Below, piece after piece: positions 9,314 through 19,076 of a stretch of 64,000 bases of DNA (positions within the stretch are counted from its first letter, which is position 1; each line of letters opens with the position of its first letter). The notes under the pieces were generated by a model. It was not told the DNA's origin. It made no database searches and was given only the letters and a program-made list of their open reading frames with translations. The stretch spans positions 62,001 to 126,000 of the forward strand of contig NZ_CP084296.1 in assembly GCF_020271745.1 (NCBI RefSeq), read 5' to 3'. A program made the translations under genes and the position numbers. Source of the stretch: Providencia alcalifaciens (GTDB taxonomy: Bacteria; Pseudomonadota; Gammaproteobacteria; Enterobacterales; Enterobacteriaceae).

Positions 9314-10363
9314 GTGAATTCAGCACTTTTCGAACGTTATCAACAAGCCAAAGCAGATAATAAAGCTAAGTATGCGAGAGATCTCGCTGCTTATCTGAAT
9401 GTTTCTGAAGGGGAATTATTACATAGCCGTGTTGGGCGAGATAAAGCTAAACGCCTGAACGTTGATGCGCCAACGTTATTAACTGCTTTGGAAGCTGTCG
9501 GTCCAATCAAAGCTATTACCCGTAATGAGTATGTGGTTCATGAGCAAGTCGGTCGCTATGAAAATGCTAAATTTAGCCCTCATGGCGGTTTAATTCTCAA
9601 TCCACGCGCACTGGATTTACGTATGTTTTTCTCTCACTGGGATAGTGCTTTCGTGCTCACTGAAGAAGCGAAACACGGTGAACGCCACAGTATTCAGTTC
9701 TTTGATAAACATGGCGATGCACTGCACAAAGTGTATACCACTGATGAGACCGATATGGATGCATGGAATGCGCTTATCGAAAAATACATGACCACCGAAA
9801 ACCCACAGTTAACCATTGAAAAAGTACAGCCGCACCACGCACAGCCAATCAGCGATGAGCTGAAACAACAGCTTGACCAAGAGTGGCGCAATATGACGGA
9901 TGTTCATCAATTTTTCATCTTATTGAAGAAAAATAACTTAAGCCGTCAACAAGTGTTCCACGCGGTCAGTGATGATTTAGCTTGGCAGGTGCCAAATGAT
10001 TCATTCAATCAGCTCGTTAATACTGCTTTCGCTGATCAAAACGAAATTATGATTTTCGTGGGTAACCGTGGATGTGTGCAGATTTTCACAGGCAAAATCA
10101 AACGTTTGATGCCACTCCAAACTGAAGGCTCTGACATCAAGTGGCTGAACATTTTCAACCCTGATTTCACTCTGCATATGATTGAAAATGGTGTTGCGGA
10201 GTGTTGGGTTACTCGTAAACCAACGGAAGATGGTTTTGTGACAAGCCTTGAAGTGTTTGATGACCAAGGCAATCAAATCGCACAAATGTACGGACAACGC
10301 ACTGAAGGAACGCCAGAGCAAGAACACTGGCGCCAGCAAGTCATGTCCCTGCCAAGAATCTAA
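9314..10363 (+). CDS. hemS: Haem-degrading/haem-carrier protein HemS
   Basis: A 349-residue cytoplasmic protein of the HemS/ChuS/ShuS family, made of two tandem homologous halves. I start it at the GTG at 9314 because AAGGAG lies seven bases upstream; the frame runs further back into hemR but without signals. Family members bind haem delivered by the ABC importer and either hand it on or degrade it to release iron. It is the third gene of the haem locus and precedes the periplasmic binding protein by 15 bp, consistent with one transcript. Confidence 0.92.
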   Translation: MNSALFERYQQAKADNKAKYARDLAAYLNVSEGELLHSRVGRDKAKRLNVDAPTLLTALEAVGPIKAITRNEYVVHEQVGRYENAKFSPHGGLILNPRALDLRMFFSHWDSAFVLTEEAKHGERHSIQFFDKHGDALHKVYTTDETDMDAWNALIEKYMTTENPQLTIEKVQPHHAQPISDELKQQLDQEWRNMTDVHQFFILLKKNNLSRQQVFHAVSDDLAWQVPNDSFNQLVNTAFADQNEIMIFVGNRGCVQIFTGKIKRLMPLQTEGSDIKWLNIFNPDFTLHMIENGVAECWVTRKPTEDGFVTSLEVFDDQGNQIAQMYGQRTEGTPEQEHWRQQVMSLPRI

Positions 10364-10378
10364 CACAGGTATTTGACT

Positions 10379-11200
10379 ATGAAACAATGGCTTCTAATGG
10401 TAATCACACTGGCAACCTCGTTGGTTGCCCATGGCGCTGACCGTTTAGTAACACTCGGTGGCGATGTGACTGAAATAGTCTATGCGCTCGGCGCGCAAGA
10501 TAGCCTGGTTGGGCGCGACAGTAGCAGTTTACATCCAGAGCAAGCAACCAAGCTGCCCGATGTCGGCTATATGCGAATGCTCAATGCAGAGGGCGTACTC
10601 TCTTTGCGTCCGACGTTGATGCTCGCCAGTGAGCTTTCCCGACCTTCTATCGCCTTAACCCAAATAGAAAAAAGTGGCGTTAAAGTGATTAAAGTCACAG
10701 GAGAGCCGAAATTAGAAGCCATTCCTGAGAAAATCACCACGATTGCACAAGCAATGGGATTATCCGAAAAAGGGAAAACATTAGTCGAACAATTTAATGC
10801 CGAGCTACTCGCCGTTCCCACCAGCCCGATTAACAAAAAAGTGGTTTTCTTAATGAGCCATGGCGGAATACAACCGATGGCCGCTGGGCAAAAAACAGCA
10901 GCCGATAGCATGATCAAGGCCGTTGGTGCACAAAATGCAATGCATAACTTCTCCAGCTATCGTCCACTGTCCCAGGAAGGTCTTATTTACAGCCAGCCAG
11001 ACCTCATTGTGATCTCTGAGCAAGGTGTAAAATCCTTAGGTGGCGTTGAAAAAGTTTGGGAGTTACCGGGGCTAGCACTCACTCCAGCAGGAAAAAACCG
11101 TGCTCTTTTAGTCGTGGATGATACTGGCATGCTGAGCTTCAGCTTAAGTACGCCAAAAGTCATGCAACAATTAAGAGAGGCGTTAGAAAAAAGCGAATGA
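10379..11200 (+). CDS. hemT: Periplasmic haem-binding protein HemT
   Basis: A 273-residue ABC-type substrate-binding protein with a cleavable signal peptide (MKQWLLMVITLATSLVAHGA). RLVTLGGDVTEIVYALGAQDSLVGRD is the typical start of the class III (BtuF/HmuT-like) fold. The ATG at 10379 is chosen over an in-frame TTG six bases earlier. The final codons overlap the permease start by 4 bp (ATGA), indicating translational coupling. It passes haem from HemR to the HemUV importer. Confidence 0.92.
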   Translation: MKQWLLMVITLATSLVAHGADRLVTLGGDVTEIVYALGAQDSLVGRDSSSLHPEQATKLPDVGYMRMLNAEGVLSLRPTLMLASELSRPSIALTQIEKSGVKVIKVTGEPKLEAIPEKITTIAQAMGLSEKGKTLVEQFNAELLAVPTSPINKKVVFLMSHGGIQPMAAGQKTAADSMIKAVGAQNAMHNFSSYRPLSQEGLIYSQPDLIVISEQGVKSLGGVEKVWELPGLALTPAGKNRALLVVDDTGMLSFSLSTPKVMQQLREALEKSE

Positions 11201-12198
11201 GCCGTTTTAAGCACCCTTTATTTAAAATTTTGATGTTATTGGTGCTACTGGGGGCAGTCACTGTGGCTGCCTCCACCGCTGGCGCAATTCACTTACCTTT
11301 AAACACACTTTGGTTCGCACCATCAACCGATCCCGACTGGCAAATTTGGCTCACCATTCGCCTCCCAAGAGTGTTGCTCGCCATTTTAGTGGGGCTAGCT
11401 TTAGCGGTTTCCGGCGCGATGATGCAAGGGTTATTTCGCAACCCTCTCGCCGACCCGAGTTTATTAGGGATCAGTAGTGGTGCCGCGTTGTGTGTGGCCG
11501 CCTTCATTATTTTACCGTTCTCCTTACCCACATTAATGCTCAATTACGGTCATCTTGGCGCAGCATTCGTTGGCAGTTTAGCGGTTTCGCTGATCATTTT
11601 TAGCCTCAATAAAATGTCTAATGGCAATTTGGCACGGCTGCTATTAGCAGGGATTGCCATCAATGCCCTGTGTATGTCGCTAATTGGGGTACTCAGCTAT
11701 ATGAGTAATGACCAACAATTACGCACATTTAGTTTGTGGATGATGGGGTCATTAGGCAGTGTGAATTGGACATCGTTAGCAATTGCCGCCAGCGTGATTA
11801 TCCCCGCTTGTTTACTCTGCTTTTGGCAAGGCAATACGCTGAATATTCTGCAATTAGGGGATGAAGACGCCCACTATTTAGGGATAAATGTTGAGCGCAG
11901 TAAGTTTGTTTTATTATTCCTAAGCGCCCTATTAATTGGCTGCGCCGTCGCCATGAGTGGCGTGATTGGCTTTATCGGCCTCGTTGTTCCTCACTTAATC
12001 CGTATGACATTGGGGCCTGATCATCGTTGGCTTATTCCCGGCTCAGCCATTGTGGGGGCTTGCTTACTCTTAGCTGCTGATACCCTTGCTCGTACTTTAG
12101 CAATTCCCGCAGAAATCCCCGTGGGCTTATTAACTGGTTTGATTGGCGGCCCTTACTTTTTATGGCTAATACTGCGCCAACCAGCAGGAAGGATCTAA
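11197..12198 (+). CDS. hemU: Haem ABC transporter permease HemU
   Basis: A 333-residue inner-membrane permease of the FecCD/BtuC family with about ten membrane segments. Family landmarks are visible: RLPRVLLAILVGLALAVSGA near residue 50, and the coupling-loop region GVIGFIGLVVPHLIRMTLGPDHR near 255-277 that contacts the ATPase. It overlaps hemT by 4 bp and is followed by hemV after 3 bp. It forms the membrane channel for haem import from the periplasm. Confidence 0.93.
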   Translation: MSRFKHPLFKILMLLVLLGAVTVAASTAGAIHLPLNTLWFAPSTDPDWQIWLTIRLPRVLLAILVGLALAVSGAMMQGLFRNPLADPSLLGISSGAALCVAAFIILPFSLPTLMLNYGHLGAAFVGSLAVSLIIFSLNKMSNGNLARLLLAGIAINALCMSLIGVLSYMSNDQQLRTFSLWMMGSLGSVNWTSLAIAASVIIPACLLCFWQGNTLNILQLGDEDAHYLGINVERSKFVLLFLSALLIGCAVAMSGVIGFIGLVVPHLIRMTLGPDHRWLIPGSAIVGACLLLAADTLARTLAIPAEIPVGLLTGLIGGPYFLWLILRQPAGRI

Positions 12199-12201
12199 CG
12201 G

Positions 12202-12981
12202 ATGTCCAATTTACTCGACGCTAAAAACCTCAGTTATCGTATTAATAATCGAACATTAATCGATGATATCAGTTTATCTATACAACAAAATCAAATGGTT
12301 GTGATTATTGGTCCTAATGGTGCTGGCAAATCCAGTTTACTGAAATTGCTCACAGGCTACACGTCTCCCTCTCAAGGGGAGTGTCAGCTTGAAGGTCGCT
12401 CGCTACCAGAATGGGAGCCACAAAAGCTGGCTAAAAAACGCGCGGTGATGAAACAGCATAGCCATTTACAGTTTGCCTTCAGTGTTGAAGATGTTGTGGC
12501 GATGGGAAGAACACCTTACGGTTCAGAACATAAGCAACACGCCATTGATATTGCTATGGAGCAAACTCATTGCACCCCACTACGCCATCACGATTATCGC
12601 CTATTATCTGGTGGTGAACAGCAGCGTGTTCAGCTTGCGCGAGTGTTAGCTCAGTTATGGCAACCTGAGCCAACACCAGCCTGTTTATTCCTTGATGAGC
12701 CTACTTCAGCCCTTGATTTATACCATCAACAACACAGTTTACGGCTATTGCATCAGCTTACCCGAGAAAGACCACTAGGTGTTTGTTGTGTATTGCATGA
12801 TTTGAATCTCACCGCACTTTATGCCGATAAAGTGTATCTTATTCATCAAGGGAAATTAGTTGTGTCTGGAACGCCACAAGAAGTGCTCACTACCGAGAAT
12901 TTAACTCAGTGGTATCAAGCTGATTTAGGGGTGCAGCCGCATCCTGAAACGGCAACCCCCCACGTATATCTGCGCCATTAA
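12202..12981 (+). CDS. hemV: Haem ABC transporter ATP-binding protein HemV
   Basis: A 259-residue ABC ATPase. The Walker A motif GPNGAGKSS is near residue 38, the signature LSGGEQQR near 137, and Walker [13 protein letters not shown] near 164. It matches the HmuV/HemV branch in length and position as the last gene of the haem locus. It powers HemU. A long hairpin follows the stop codon. Confidence 0.93.
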   Translation: MSNLLDAKNLSYRINNRTLIDDISLSIQQNQMVVIIGPNGAGKSSLLKLLTGYTSPSQGECQLEGRSLPEWEPQKLAKKRAVMKQHSHLQFAFSVEDVVAMGRTPYGSEHKQHAIDIAMEQTHCTPLRHHDYRLLSGGEQQRVQLARVLAQLWQPEPTPACLFLDEPTSALDLYHQQHSLRLLHQLTRERPLGVCCVLHDLNLTALYADKVYLIHQGKLVVSGTPQEVLTTENLTQWYQADLGVQPHPETATPHVYLRH

Positions 12982-12986
12982 TGGCT

Positions 12987-13037
12987 AGCCGCGGTCTATT
13001 TTTCATAATGCTATATTGCATAATGAAAGCCGCGGCT
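12987..13037 (+). terminator. Hairpin after the haem locus, possible terminator
   Basis: AGCCGCGG at 12987-12994 pairs with CCGCGGCT at 13030-13037, and inside it TTTCATAATG pairs with CATAATGAAA with one mismatch, giving a long stem. There is no good T-run after it, so it may act as an mRNA 3'-end stabiliser or a weak terminator rather than a strong intrinsic one. Confidence 0.5.
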
Positions 13038-13059
13038 TACAATCATAATAATAAATTAA

Positions 13060-13977
13060 TTATAATAAATTAAAGTATTTATTTGGCTTAGGTGGCGGTG
13101 GAAGCTGCTTAGCATCAATCATATCAAGAGCATTGCGCTCAAGCCCCGTACATAACGCATTCAGTGGCAAGCTGTTATCCAGTACATCGAATGGATCTTC
13201 CAGTTGTTCCGCTAATGCGTCCCACGCTAAGAACGTATAGGAAACAAACACTGAAACCAAAGGGGTCATATAATGTAAATCCCCCACCAGTGCAAACGGC
13301 AATAATGTACAAAATAAATAGACCGTACGTTGCAGGATCAATGTATAAGCAAAGGGGATAGGCGTATTCGAAATACGTTCACAGCCGCCTAAGACTTCAG
13401 ATAACCCATTGACATCTTTATTGATAGACTGAAACAGAACATCACTGATCAGATTGTTATCCCGTAATGCCCCCACACTCAAACCAATATGCATAAGGAT
13501 TCGGCTAGTGGGAAAAGGGCTTTTAATAACATCTAAAAAAACATCCCGCGGCAATAAACGATACAAATCGATATTTGGATTAGTACGTCTAAGTTCGTGA
13601 TTTAAGCTCCAACTAAATGCAATTAATAAATTAGCAAATGTGCGATGCGCTTCAGGATCATTCGGTAATAATCCTTTTATGTTTCTTAAAATATTACGTT
13701 GATTGGTTAATATTGCGCCCCAGAGCGTTCTTGCTTCAACTAAACGGCTGTAGCAGGCGTTGTTGCGGAACCCCAAAAAGATGGCTATCGCTATCCCTAA
13801 TAAGCTAAATGGGGCGATTGTCAGATGTATTCCTAATTTCTCGTACCATTGATAGATTAAAATAGCGACAATGGACATCATAATATTAAGCGATAATCTA
13901 AAGGTGATTTTAGACAACACGGAACCGTGCCAGTCGAACAACCTAAAGAACCAGTGTTGATGCGGGCGAATGACCAT
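13060..13977 (-). CDS. yneE: Bestrophin-family inner-membrane protein, YneE-like
   Basis: A 305-residue membrane protein. The conserved bestrophin features are present: the opening MVIRPHQHWFFRLFDWHGSVL, the SLLGIAIAIFLGFRNNACYSR region near residue 60 that forms the channel, and IPFAYTLILQRTVYLFC near 205 with LEDPF near 260. Bacterial bestrophins are pentameric ion channels, one of which conducts cations. The length and sequence closely follow E. coli YneE. It stands alone and its physiological role is not established. Confidence 0.88.
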   Translation of the reverse strand: MVIRPHQHWFFRLFDWHGSVLSKITFRLSLNIMMSIVAILIYQWYEKLGIHLTIAPFSLLGIAIAIFLGFRNNACYSRLVEARTLWGAILTNQRNILRNIKGLLPNDPEAHRTFANLLIAFSWSLNHELRRTNPNIDLYRLLPRDVFLDVIKSPFPTSRILMHIGLSVGALRDNNLISDVLFQSINKDVNGLSEVLGGCERISNTPIPFAYTLILQRTVYLFCTLLPFALVGDLHYMTPLVSVFVSYTFLAWDALAEQLEDPFDVLDNSLPLNALCTGLERNALDMIDAKQLPPPPKPNKYFNLL

Positions 13978-14472
13978 AAATTAATAATAATTGAAAGGAT
14001 AGTTATGTGTGATGATTATCACATAAATTATTTCGGCAATCCATATCTTGATGAGCGCATCTATTTACTCATCTTAAGCTAAATAATTTAGTAATAACTT
14101 ATTTAATTTCTTATTTATTCTATCACTTATTCATTTTTTCATCTTTTAAAGATTTCAGGTATTGACTCAGATTGATTTATAATTAATTTAGTAACACTGG
14201 CATTTGAAATGCTTATTTAATTTAAAATTAATAACTGAGTAAATTAAACAATTGATATACAGCATGCAAATATAATCAATTGATTATCTTATAACTACAT
14301 TTTCATTAAATATCATTTAGCTAGCATTGTATTAAGTGGAATCCTTAAGGAACTCTTAATATTGATAATTATATTACCACTATCATTTAATCATCATTTA
14401 AAAAATGATTAATATAATTCCGATGATAAAAAATTAATAAAATATTAATTTATTAAGAATGGTTGCTTGTTT
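13978..14472. other. AT-rich intergenic region with no recognised gene
   Basis: About 495 bp of very AT-rich DNA between divergent genes. A short inverted repeat (TTAATCAT ... ATGATTAA) lies near 14388-14413. No Fur, NsrR or sigma-54 site was seen. The composition fits a promoter region bound by H-NS upstream of an acquired gene, which is an inference. Confidence 0.4.
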
Positions 14473-15414
14473 ATGAAAAAAACAGAATATTTTCTAAAAA
14501 AACTTCGTGTGCTAATCATGAGTGACAAAAGTTATCTCACGAATAAATTTATTAAAAAGTTAGGGTATTACCCTAACTTTAATGCGCCGAAAAGCTTTAA
14601 TGAAAAAGTGAATTTCCGTATGATCCATGACCGAAATCCACTACATAGTCAATTCGCCGATAAGCTAGCGGTGCGGGATTATGTTACGCAAACCATCGGT
14701 CAAGAACATATCGTTCCGATTCTCGCCACGTATCAACATGTGGATGAAATCGATATTGCGAAGCTGCCCCAACGCTTTGTATTGAAATGCACCCACGACA
14801 GCGGCAGCAGTATTATTTGTACCAATAAATCACAGTTTGATTTACAAAAAGCCAAAGATAAGTTGTCATTCCATTTACTCAAAAATCTCTATTACATTAC
14901 TCGTGAACGTCATTATAAAAATATCCCTGCGCATATTATTTGCGAGGAATATATCGATTTATTTGAGCAGAAAAAGAGAAAGCTAGTACCCGAAACCTGT
15001 CGCATTCATTGCTTTTCAGGTAAGCCAGTTTATGCAGAAATCGATTATGCCGACGAAGATGGCACCGAGTTTATCAACCTTTATGATACGGACTGGCAAT
15101 TGCAGCCGGTGAGTTTTGGTCATCCTCAAATGCTAGAACCCATCAGCGAGCCTGCACAATTTAGAGAGATGCTAAGACTGGCTGAAATTTTAGTGACGCC
15201 ATTTGATTATTGCCGAGCTGACTTTTTAATGACAGAAAACAAACTCTATTTTAGTGAACTCACTTTCGCACCGAATGCAGGACGTACCGTGATCAGCCCA
15301 CTCTCTTGGGACTTTAAACTTGGGGAGTTGTGGGAGCAGAAAATCACAACGCCAAACATGCTTCATGCACGCAAACCTGAGCTCGCTCTCGCCAACCTTA
15401 ATAAGAAAAAATAA
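14473..15414 (+). CDS. TupA-like ATP-grasp family protein
   Basis: A 313-residue soluble protein matching the TupA-like ATP-grasp family: KSFNEKVNFRMIHDRNPLHSQFADKLAVRDYV near residue 37, RFVLKCTHDSGSSIICTNKS near 103, and EELTF-like LYFSELTFAPNAGR near 256 with the metal-binding Glu. Members usually sit in polysaccharide or teichuronopeptide gene clusters and are thought to ligate amino acids or similar groups to a carboxylate. No such cluster is visible here, so the gene is an orphan. It follows an AT-rich leader and ends just before a strong bidirectional terminator, consistent with a stand-alone acquired gene. Confidence 0.8.
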   Translation: MKKTEYFLKKLRVLIMSDKSYLTNKFIKKLGYYPNFNAPKSFNEKVNFRMIHDRNPLHSQFADKLAVRDYVTQTIGQEHIVPILATYQHVDEIDIAKLPQRFVLKCTHDSGSSIICTNKSQFDLQKAKDKLSFHLLKNLYYITRERHYKNIPAHIICEEYIDLFEQKKRKLVPETCRIHCFSGKPVYAEIDYADEDGTEFINLYDTDWQLQPVSFGHPQMLEPISEPAQFREMLRLAEILVTPFDYCRADFLMTENKLYFSELTFAPNAGRTVISPLSWDFKLGELWEQKITTPNMLHARKPELALANLNKKK

Positions 15415-15420
15415 CCATAA

Positions 15421-15457
15421 AAAAACGCGCTACTGATTCAAGATAGCGCGTTTTTTG
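15421..15457. terminator. Bidirectional intrinsic terminator
   Basis: AAAAACGCGCTA pairs with TAGCGCGTTTTTT around a short loop, with A-run on the left and T-run on the right. It lies between the convergent TupA-like gene and the YcaD-type transporter gene and should serve both. Confidence 0.88.
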
Positions 15458-15493
15458 TTTTCATTGCCAATGGCGACCTTTTACCAAACCCGA

Positions 15494-16651
15494 TCAATTT
15501 GCCAATACGCTTGCCTTACGGCGTAAACTCGCTATCAGCATATAAATTGCCGTCACTAACAACACAATAAAGAAGAAGTTAGTTAACCCACTATGCTGTT
15601 CTAACAGGGTACCCGCCGCGATAGGTCCCATCGCAGAACCCACGCTATAACTAAATAACATCACTTGGGTCGCAGCCACAATAAATGACGAATCCAAGTT
15701 ATCGCACGCTAAAGTAATAGCAATCGGATACAAGGCGAATGATGACATTCCCAGCAAAGCTAACGCCACAATCATCACCACATAGTCTGATGAGATGTAA
15801 ATCATGCCCATCGCAAAAACACCTAACAATGAAACCATGGCTAACAATAAGGTTTTGCTCATCATTACCGACAATTTACTGATCACTGGCTGAATTAACA
15901 TACCACCCAAAATAATGGATGCCATCAAAACACCAACTTGATCCGTCGTAAAATTATCTTTTTTCAAGGATAGCGGCATTAACCCATAAATGGTTCCCAT
16001 CACGATACCGGATACCATGCAACCCATAATGGCAGGCTTACTTAAACGGGAGATCTGCTTCAATGATAATTTTTGATGTAAACCACTTGCTGGTTGCCCT
16101 TGGCGTATCAATAACGGCGGTAAAACAGCCACAAGCAGTAAGCCGAGTACCACAATAAAAGGAACAAATCCCTGAGTACCAATCACACCTATAGCAAGCT
16201 GCCCAAGTGTTGTTCCCCCATATAATGAGGTCATGTAGAAACTCAGTCGTTTTGCACGCTCTTTTGGGTTATCGCCAATCAGTAGCCAAGATTCCACCAC
16301 CACGAAAATCCCTGCTACCGCAATACCCGCAATTAAACGGTTTGGTAGCCAAGCTTCAATAGCCGGTGTCCATGGCAGTAAAACAACTGTTGCTGCCAAC
16401 ATTAATAGGAAACTAATAAAGGAGAGGCGGTGACCAATTTTTGCGATCACAGGCTCAATCATCATTGAGCCAATTAATAAACCAATATAATAGGCACTCG
16501 CTAACCAGCCTGCATATTGCGTATCAATGCCAAAGCTACCCATTGATAGCGGGATCAAGCTCATCAGGTAACCTGAAGCAATAGCAAATAGTGTTAAACC
16601 TGCAACAGGTACAAAGGTATTGTCGCCTTTACGCATTAACATGGTGGACAT
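15494..16651 (-). CDS. YcaD-type MFS transporter
   Basis: A 385-residue membrane protein with about twelve membrane segments. FVVVESWLLIG near residue 118, MGCMVSGIVMGTIYGLMPLSL near 212 and FALYPIAITLACD near 305 are characteristic of the YcaD family of major facilitators. The ATG at 16651 is preferred because AGGG lies seven bases upstream; an in-frame GTG lies two codons earlier. The substrate of YcaD proteins is unknown. It is a single-gene unit ending at the shared terminator. Confidence 0.85.
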   Translation of the reverse strand: MSTMLMRKGDNTFVPVAGLTLFAIASGYLMSLIPLSMGSFGIDTQYAGWLASAYYIGLLIGSMMIEPVIAKIGHRLSFISFLLMLAATVVLLPWTPAIEAWLPNRLIAGIAVAGIFVVVESWLLIGDNPKERAKRLSFYMTSLYGGTTLGQLAIGVIGTQGFVPFIVVLGLLLVAVLPPLLIRQGQPASGLHQKLSLKQISRLSKPAIMGCMVSGIVMGTIYGLMPLSLKKDNFTTDQVGVLMASIILGGMLIQPVISKLSVMMSKTLLLAMVSLLGVFAMGMIYISSDYVVMIVALALLGMSSFALYPIAITLACDNLDSSFIVAATQVMLFSYSVGSAMGPIAAGTLLEQHSGLTNFFFIVLLVTAIYMLIASLRRKASVLAN

Positions 16652-17296
16652 TTTCACGCCCTACTCTCCAAAAACAAGATAAATATTGTGCGCTGCAGAC
16701 GTCGATAATCACGGCAAAATTATTCATAAAAATGAATATATTTTAGCGACCAGTGCAGTGATGAAATTAAATAGATGAGGCTAATTTGAGCGCAATATAG
16801 ATCTTTCAAGACGGGAATGACAATGAGAAAAACTAATGATGACGAGTACATTTATTTATGTGAGAAAAATCACGTTTTTTTATGCAGTAAAAACCCCTGA
16901 AAAACCGCTGAAAAAACAAACAAATCATTGATTATCAATATGATAGAAAATGAATTTCAAAATCTCTATCGTTACTTTTTGAAACGCAATTCCTTACTCC
17001 CATTCCTTCTTTCAAAATATATTTATCTCTTTTTTAAAACGAAATTTATTCAAAACTCATTTTGCTAATTAATTAACCTCAAGTTTATCAATGAACTTAA
17101 TTAGTAGTATTCATTATCCAAACACCCATTCTTTATAAATAATTACTATCCTGCTTTAATAATTTTCTTCTAACTTCTGGTTGTCTTCTAACTAGTTTTT
17201 GCAGTGGCAAGGCGGTAAGCATCAGTTAGCCTGGGGAGCATACATAAGTATGTGACTCAGGTAACTTATGCGAAACCAACACAGCCACAGTGAAAA
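16652..17296. other. Intergenic region between the MFS transporter and prpR
   Basis: About 645 bp. The left part is the AT-rich promoter region of the transporter gene. The right end (from 17182) is occupied by a palindromic repeat element described separately. I see no gene in between. Confidence 0.5.
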
Positions 17297-17310
17297 CTAG
17301 GACGAAGACA
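17182..17310. repeat. 129-bp palindromic (MITE-like) repeat overlapping the prpR stop codon
   Basis: Arms at 17182-17208 and 17284-17310 are inverted repeats that match at 21 of 27 positions (TGTCTTC and CTAGTTTT blocks are exact). A second inner inverted repeat (GTTA.CCT ... AGG.TAAC) and a CATA/TATG apex give the whole a cruciform look. The centre is markedly more GC-rich than the flanking AT-rich spacer. The right arm encodes the last residues of PrpR. No transposase is present. It resembles small dispersed palindromic elements of this bacterial group, but no second copy was seen in the window. Confidence 0.65.
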
Positions 17311-18874
17311 GGCGGCGCCATAAAGTTGTACGACTGATACCGAGAAACTCCGCCACCGCCTTACGATCCCCATTAAACCTTGCCATCACTTCCTCTAGCG
17401 TCTCGGTTCTTTCCTGAGTCTTTGCCGGAGTTACCTCTGTTCGCCTTTCTGGCGATAGCATTTTAAGCATGTCTGGTGTGATGCTTTTATCTGCATAGGC
17501 ACTGCAATAGAGTGCAACACGCTCCATTAAATTACGCAATTCTCGTACATTTCCTGGCCATGCATAGGAAAGAAAAAAGTCTCGGCAGCTGAGAAGTTGC
17601 TTAACTCTAAAGGCTGGAAGCGGCAGTTGTAATCCGGCAAAAGCGAGTTTCAATAATCGTTCTGCGAGCGTGAAAATATCCTCATTACGCTCTGATAATG
17701 CAGGAACTTTCATACGAAGAACACCTAGGCGATAGAAAAGATCGCCACGGAATTTGCCTTGCACTACCCATTCATCAAGGTCGCAGTGGGTCGCACAAAT
17801 CACCCGAACGTCCACCTGTAGAGGTCGATACCCCCCAATTCGTACCACGGAACGCTCTTCTAATACACGCAATAACCGAGTCTGTAACGCTATTGGCATT
17901 TCACCAATTTCATCAAGAAAAAGAGTTCCGCCATTCGCCAGTTCAAATAGCCCTGCACGACCTCCTCGACGCGAACCCGTAAATGCGCCTTCTTCATAAC
18001 CAAACAGTTCCGCTTCCAGTAATGTTTCAGGAATGGCGCCACAGTTAACGGCTACAAACGGCATTTGCTGTTTACTGCGTTTTTGCTGATTAAACAAACT
18101 GTATTCGTGATGGATAGCTTGTGCCACCATCTCTTTCCCCGTGCCACTGTCACCTTGTATCAACACCGTGGCATCTGAACGGGCATATAACATAATGGTT
18201 TGCCGAACTCGTTCCATCGCTGGCGACAAGCCAATCAGGTCATTAATCGTGTGTCTAACCTTTGCAGTGCTCTGCTGAGGGTAACGTAATTGCTCAGTCA
18301 CATGGTGATGGGACATTCTGCTGAGTTCGATAGCATCAGAAAAGGCTTGTCTAATGGTCTGTGTGGAATAGATAAAAATCCCTGTCATACCCATTTCTTC
18401 AGTGAGGTCCGTAATTAATCCCGCCCCCACAACGACGTTTACCCCCATGGCTTTTAGTGCTTTTAGTTGTGCGCGAGCATCTTCGGCAGTGATATAACTA
18501 CGCTGTTCAATCTGTAGGCCAAAACTATGTTGAAATTGCTCTAACGCAGGAATAATTTTTTGATAACTAATAATGCCAACTTTATCGCTAATTTCTCGTG
18601 CTTTCGCTAATGCTTGCATTACATCAAAGCCGTTAATATTCACAATAATAACGGGAACCGAGACATGACTTTTTAAATAAGCCCCATTAGAGCCTGCGCT
18701 GATAATCGCGTCACAGTGCCCCTCCTTTAAACGGCGCCGAACCTCTTCCACGGCTTGCTCAAAACCGATATTCAGTGGAGTGATGTCAGCTTGTGCACTA
18801 AATTCAGGGCTAATATCACGAAACAACGTGTAAAGACGAGACACTGACACCGTCCAAATAATGGGCTTTTCCAT
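17297..18874 (-). CDS. prpR: Propionate catabolism sigma-54 activator PrpR
   Basis: A 525-residue enhancer-binding protein. The N-terminal PrpR sensor domain (about 1-195) is followed by an AAA+ domain with Walker A GDSGTGKE at 241-248, the sigma-54-contacting GAFTGS loop at 296-301 and Walker [11 protein letters not shown] at 316-325, and a C-terminal Fis-type helix-turn-helix ([20 protein letters not shown]). The ATG at 18874 follows GGAG and fits the family length; 15 extra upstream codons are open but unlikely. It is divergent from prpBCD and activates it in response to 2-methylcitrate in enteric bacteria. The last residues (LSSS) and the stop lie inside a palindromic repeat. Confidence 0.95.
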   Translation of the reverse strand: MEKPIIWTVSVSRLYTLFRDISPEFSAQADITPLNIGFEQAVEEVRRRLKEGHCDAIISAGSNGAYLKSHVSVPVIIVNINGFDVMQALAKAREISDKVGIISYQKIIPALEQFQHSFGLQIEQRSYITAEDARAQLKALKAMGVNVVVGAGLITDLTEEMGMTGIFIYSTQTIRQAFSDAIELSRMSHHHVTEQLRYPQQSTAKVRHTINDLIGLSPAMERVRQTIMLYARSDATVLIQGDSGTGKEMVAQAIHHEYSLFNQQKRSKQQMPFVAVNCGAIPETLLEAELFGYEEGAFTGSRRGGRAGLFELANGGTLFLDEIGEMPIALQTRLLRVLEERSVVRIGGYRPLQVDVRVICATHCDLDEWVVQGKFRGDLFYRLGVLRMKVPALSERNEDIFTLAERLLKLAFAGLQLPLPAFRVKQLLSCRDFFLSYAWPGNVRELRNLMERVALYCSAYADKSITPDMLKMLSPERRTEVTPAKTQERTETLEEVMARFNGDRKAVAEFLGISRTTLWRRLSSS

Positions 18875-18924
18875 TGTTCTTCTCCGCTGGGTTTGCTCTG
18901 CGCTAGGTTTGCTTCGCACTTTGA

Positions 18925-18970
18925 TGTTTCATTTTTGTTTCATTAAACAATATATCGATTCAATGAAACA
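18925..18970. promoter_or_regulatory. TGTTTCATT repeats, candidate PrpR upstream activator sites
   Basis: The 9-mer TGTTTCATT occurs at 18925-18933 and 18936-18944 as direct repeats, and its exact inverse AATGAAACA at 18962-18970. The group lies about 110-150 bp upstream of the -24/-12 promoter, the usual distance for an enhancer-binding protein. It also overlaps the prpR promoter side, so it could serve autoregulation. Assignment to PrpR is inference. Confidence 0.65.
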
Positions 18971-19076
18971 CACCAATCCATTGATTAAAAAATGGCTTTC
19001 TTGTCACATAAAAATAAAAACTTTTATCTTATTGATATTTAACACTTAATAATAATTTCCTTCTCTCTTTCCGGAC

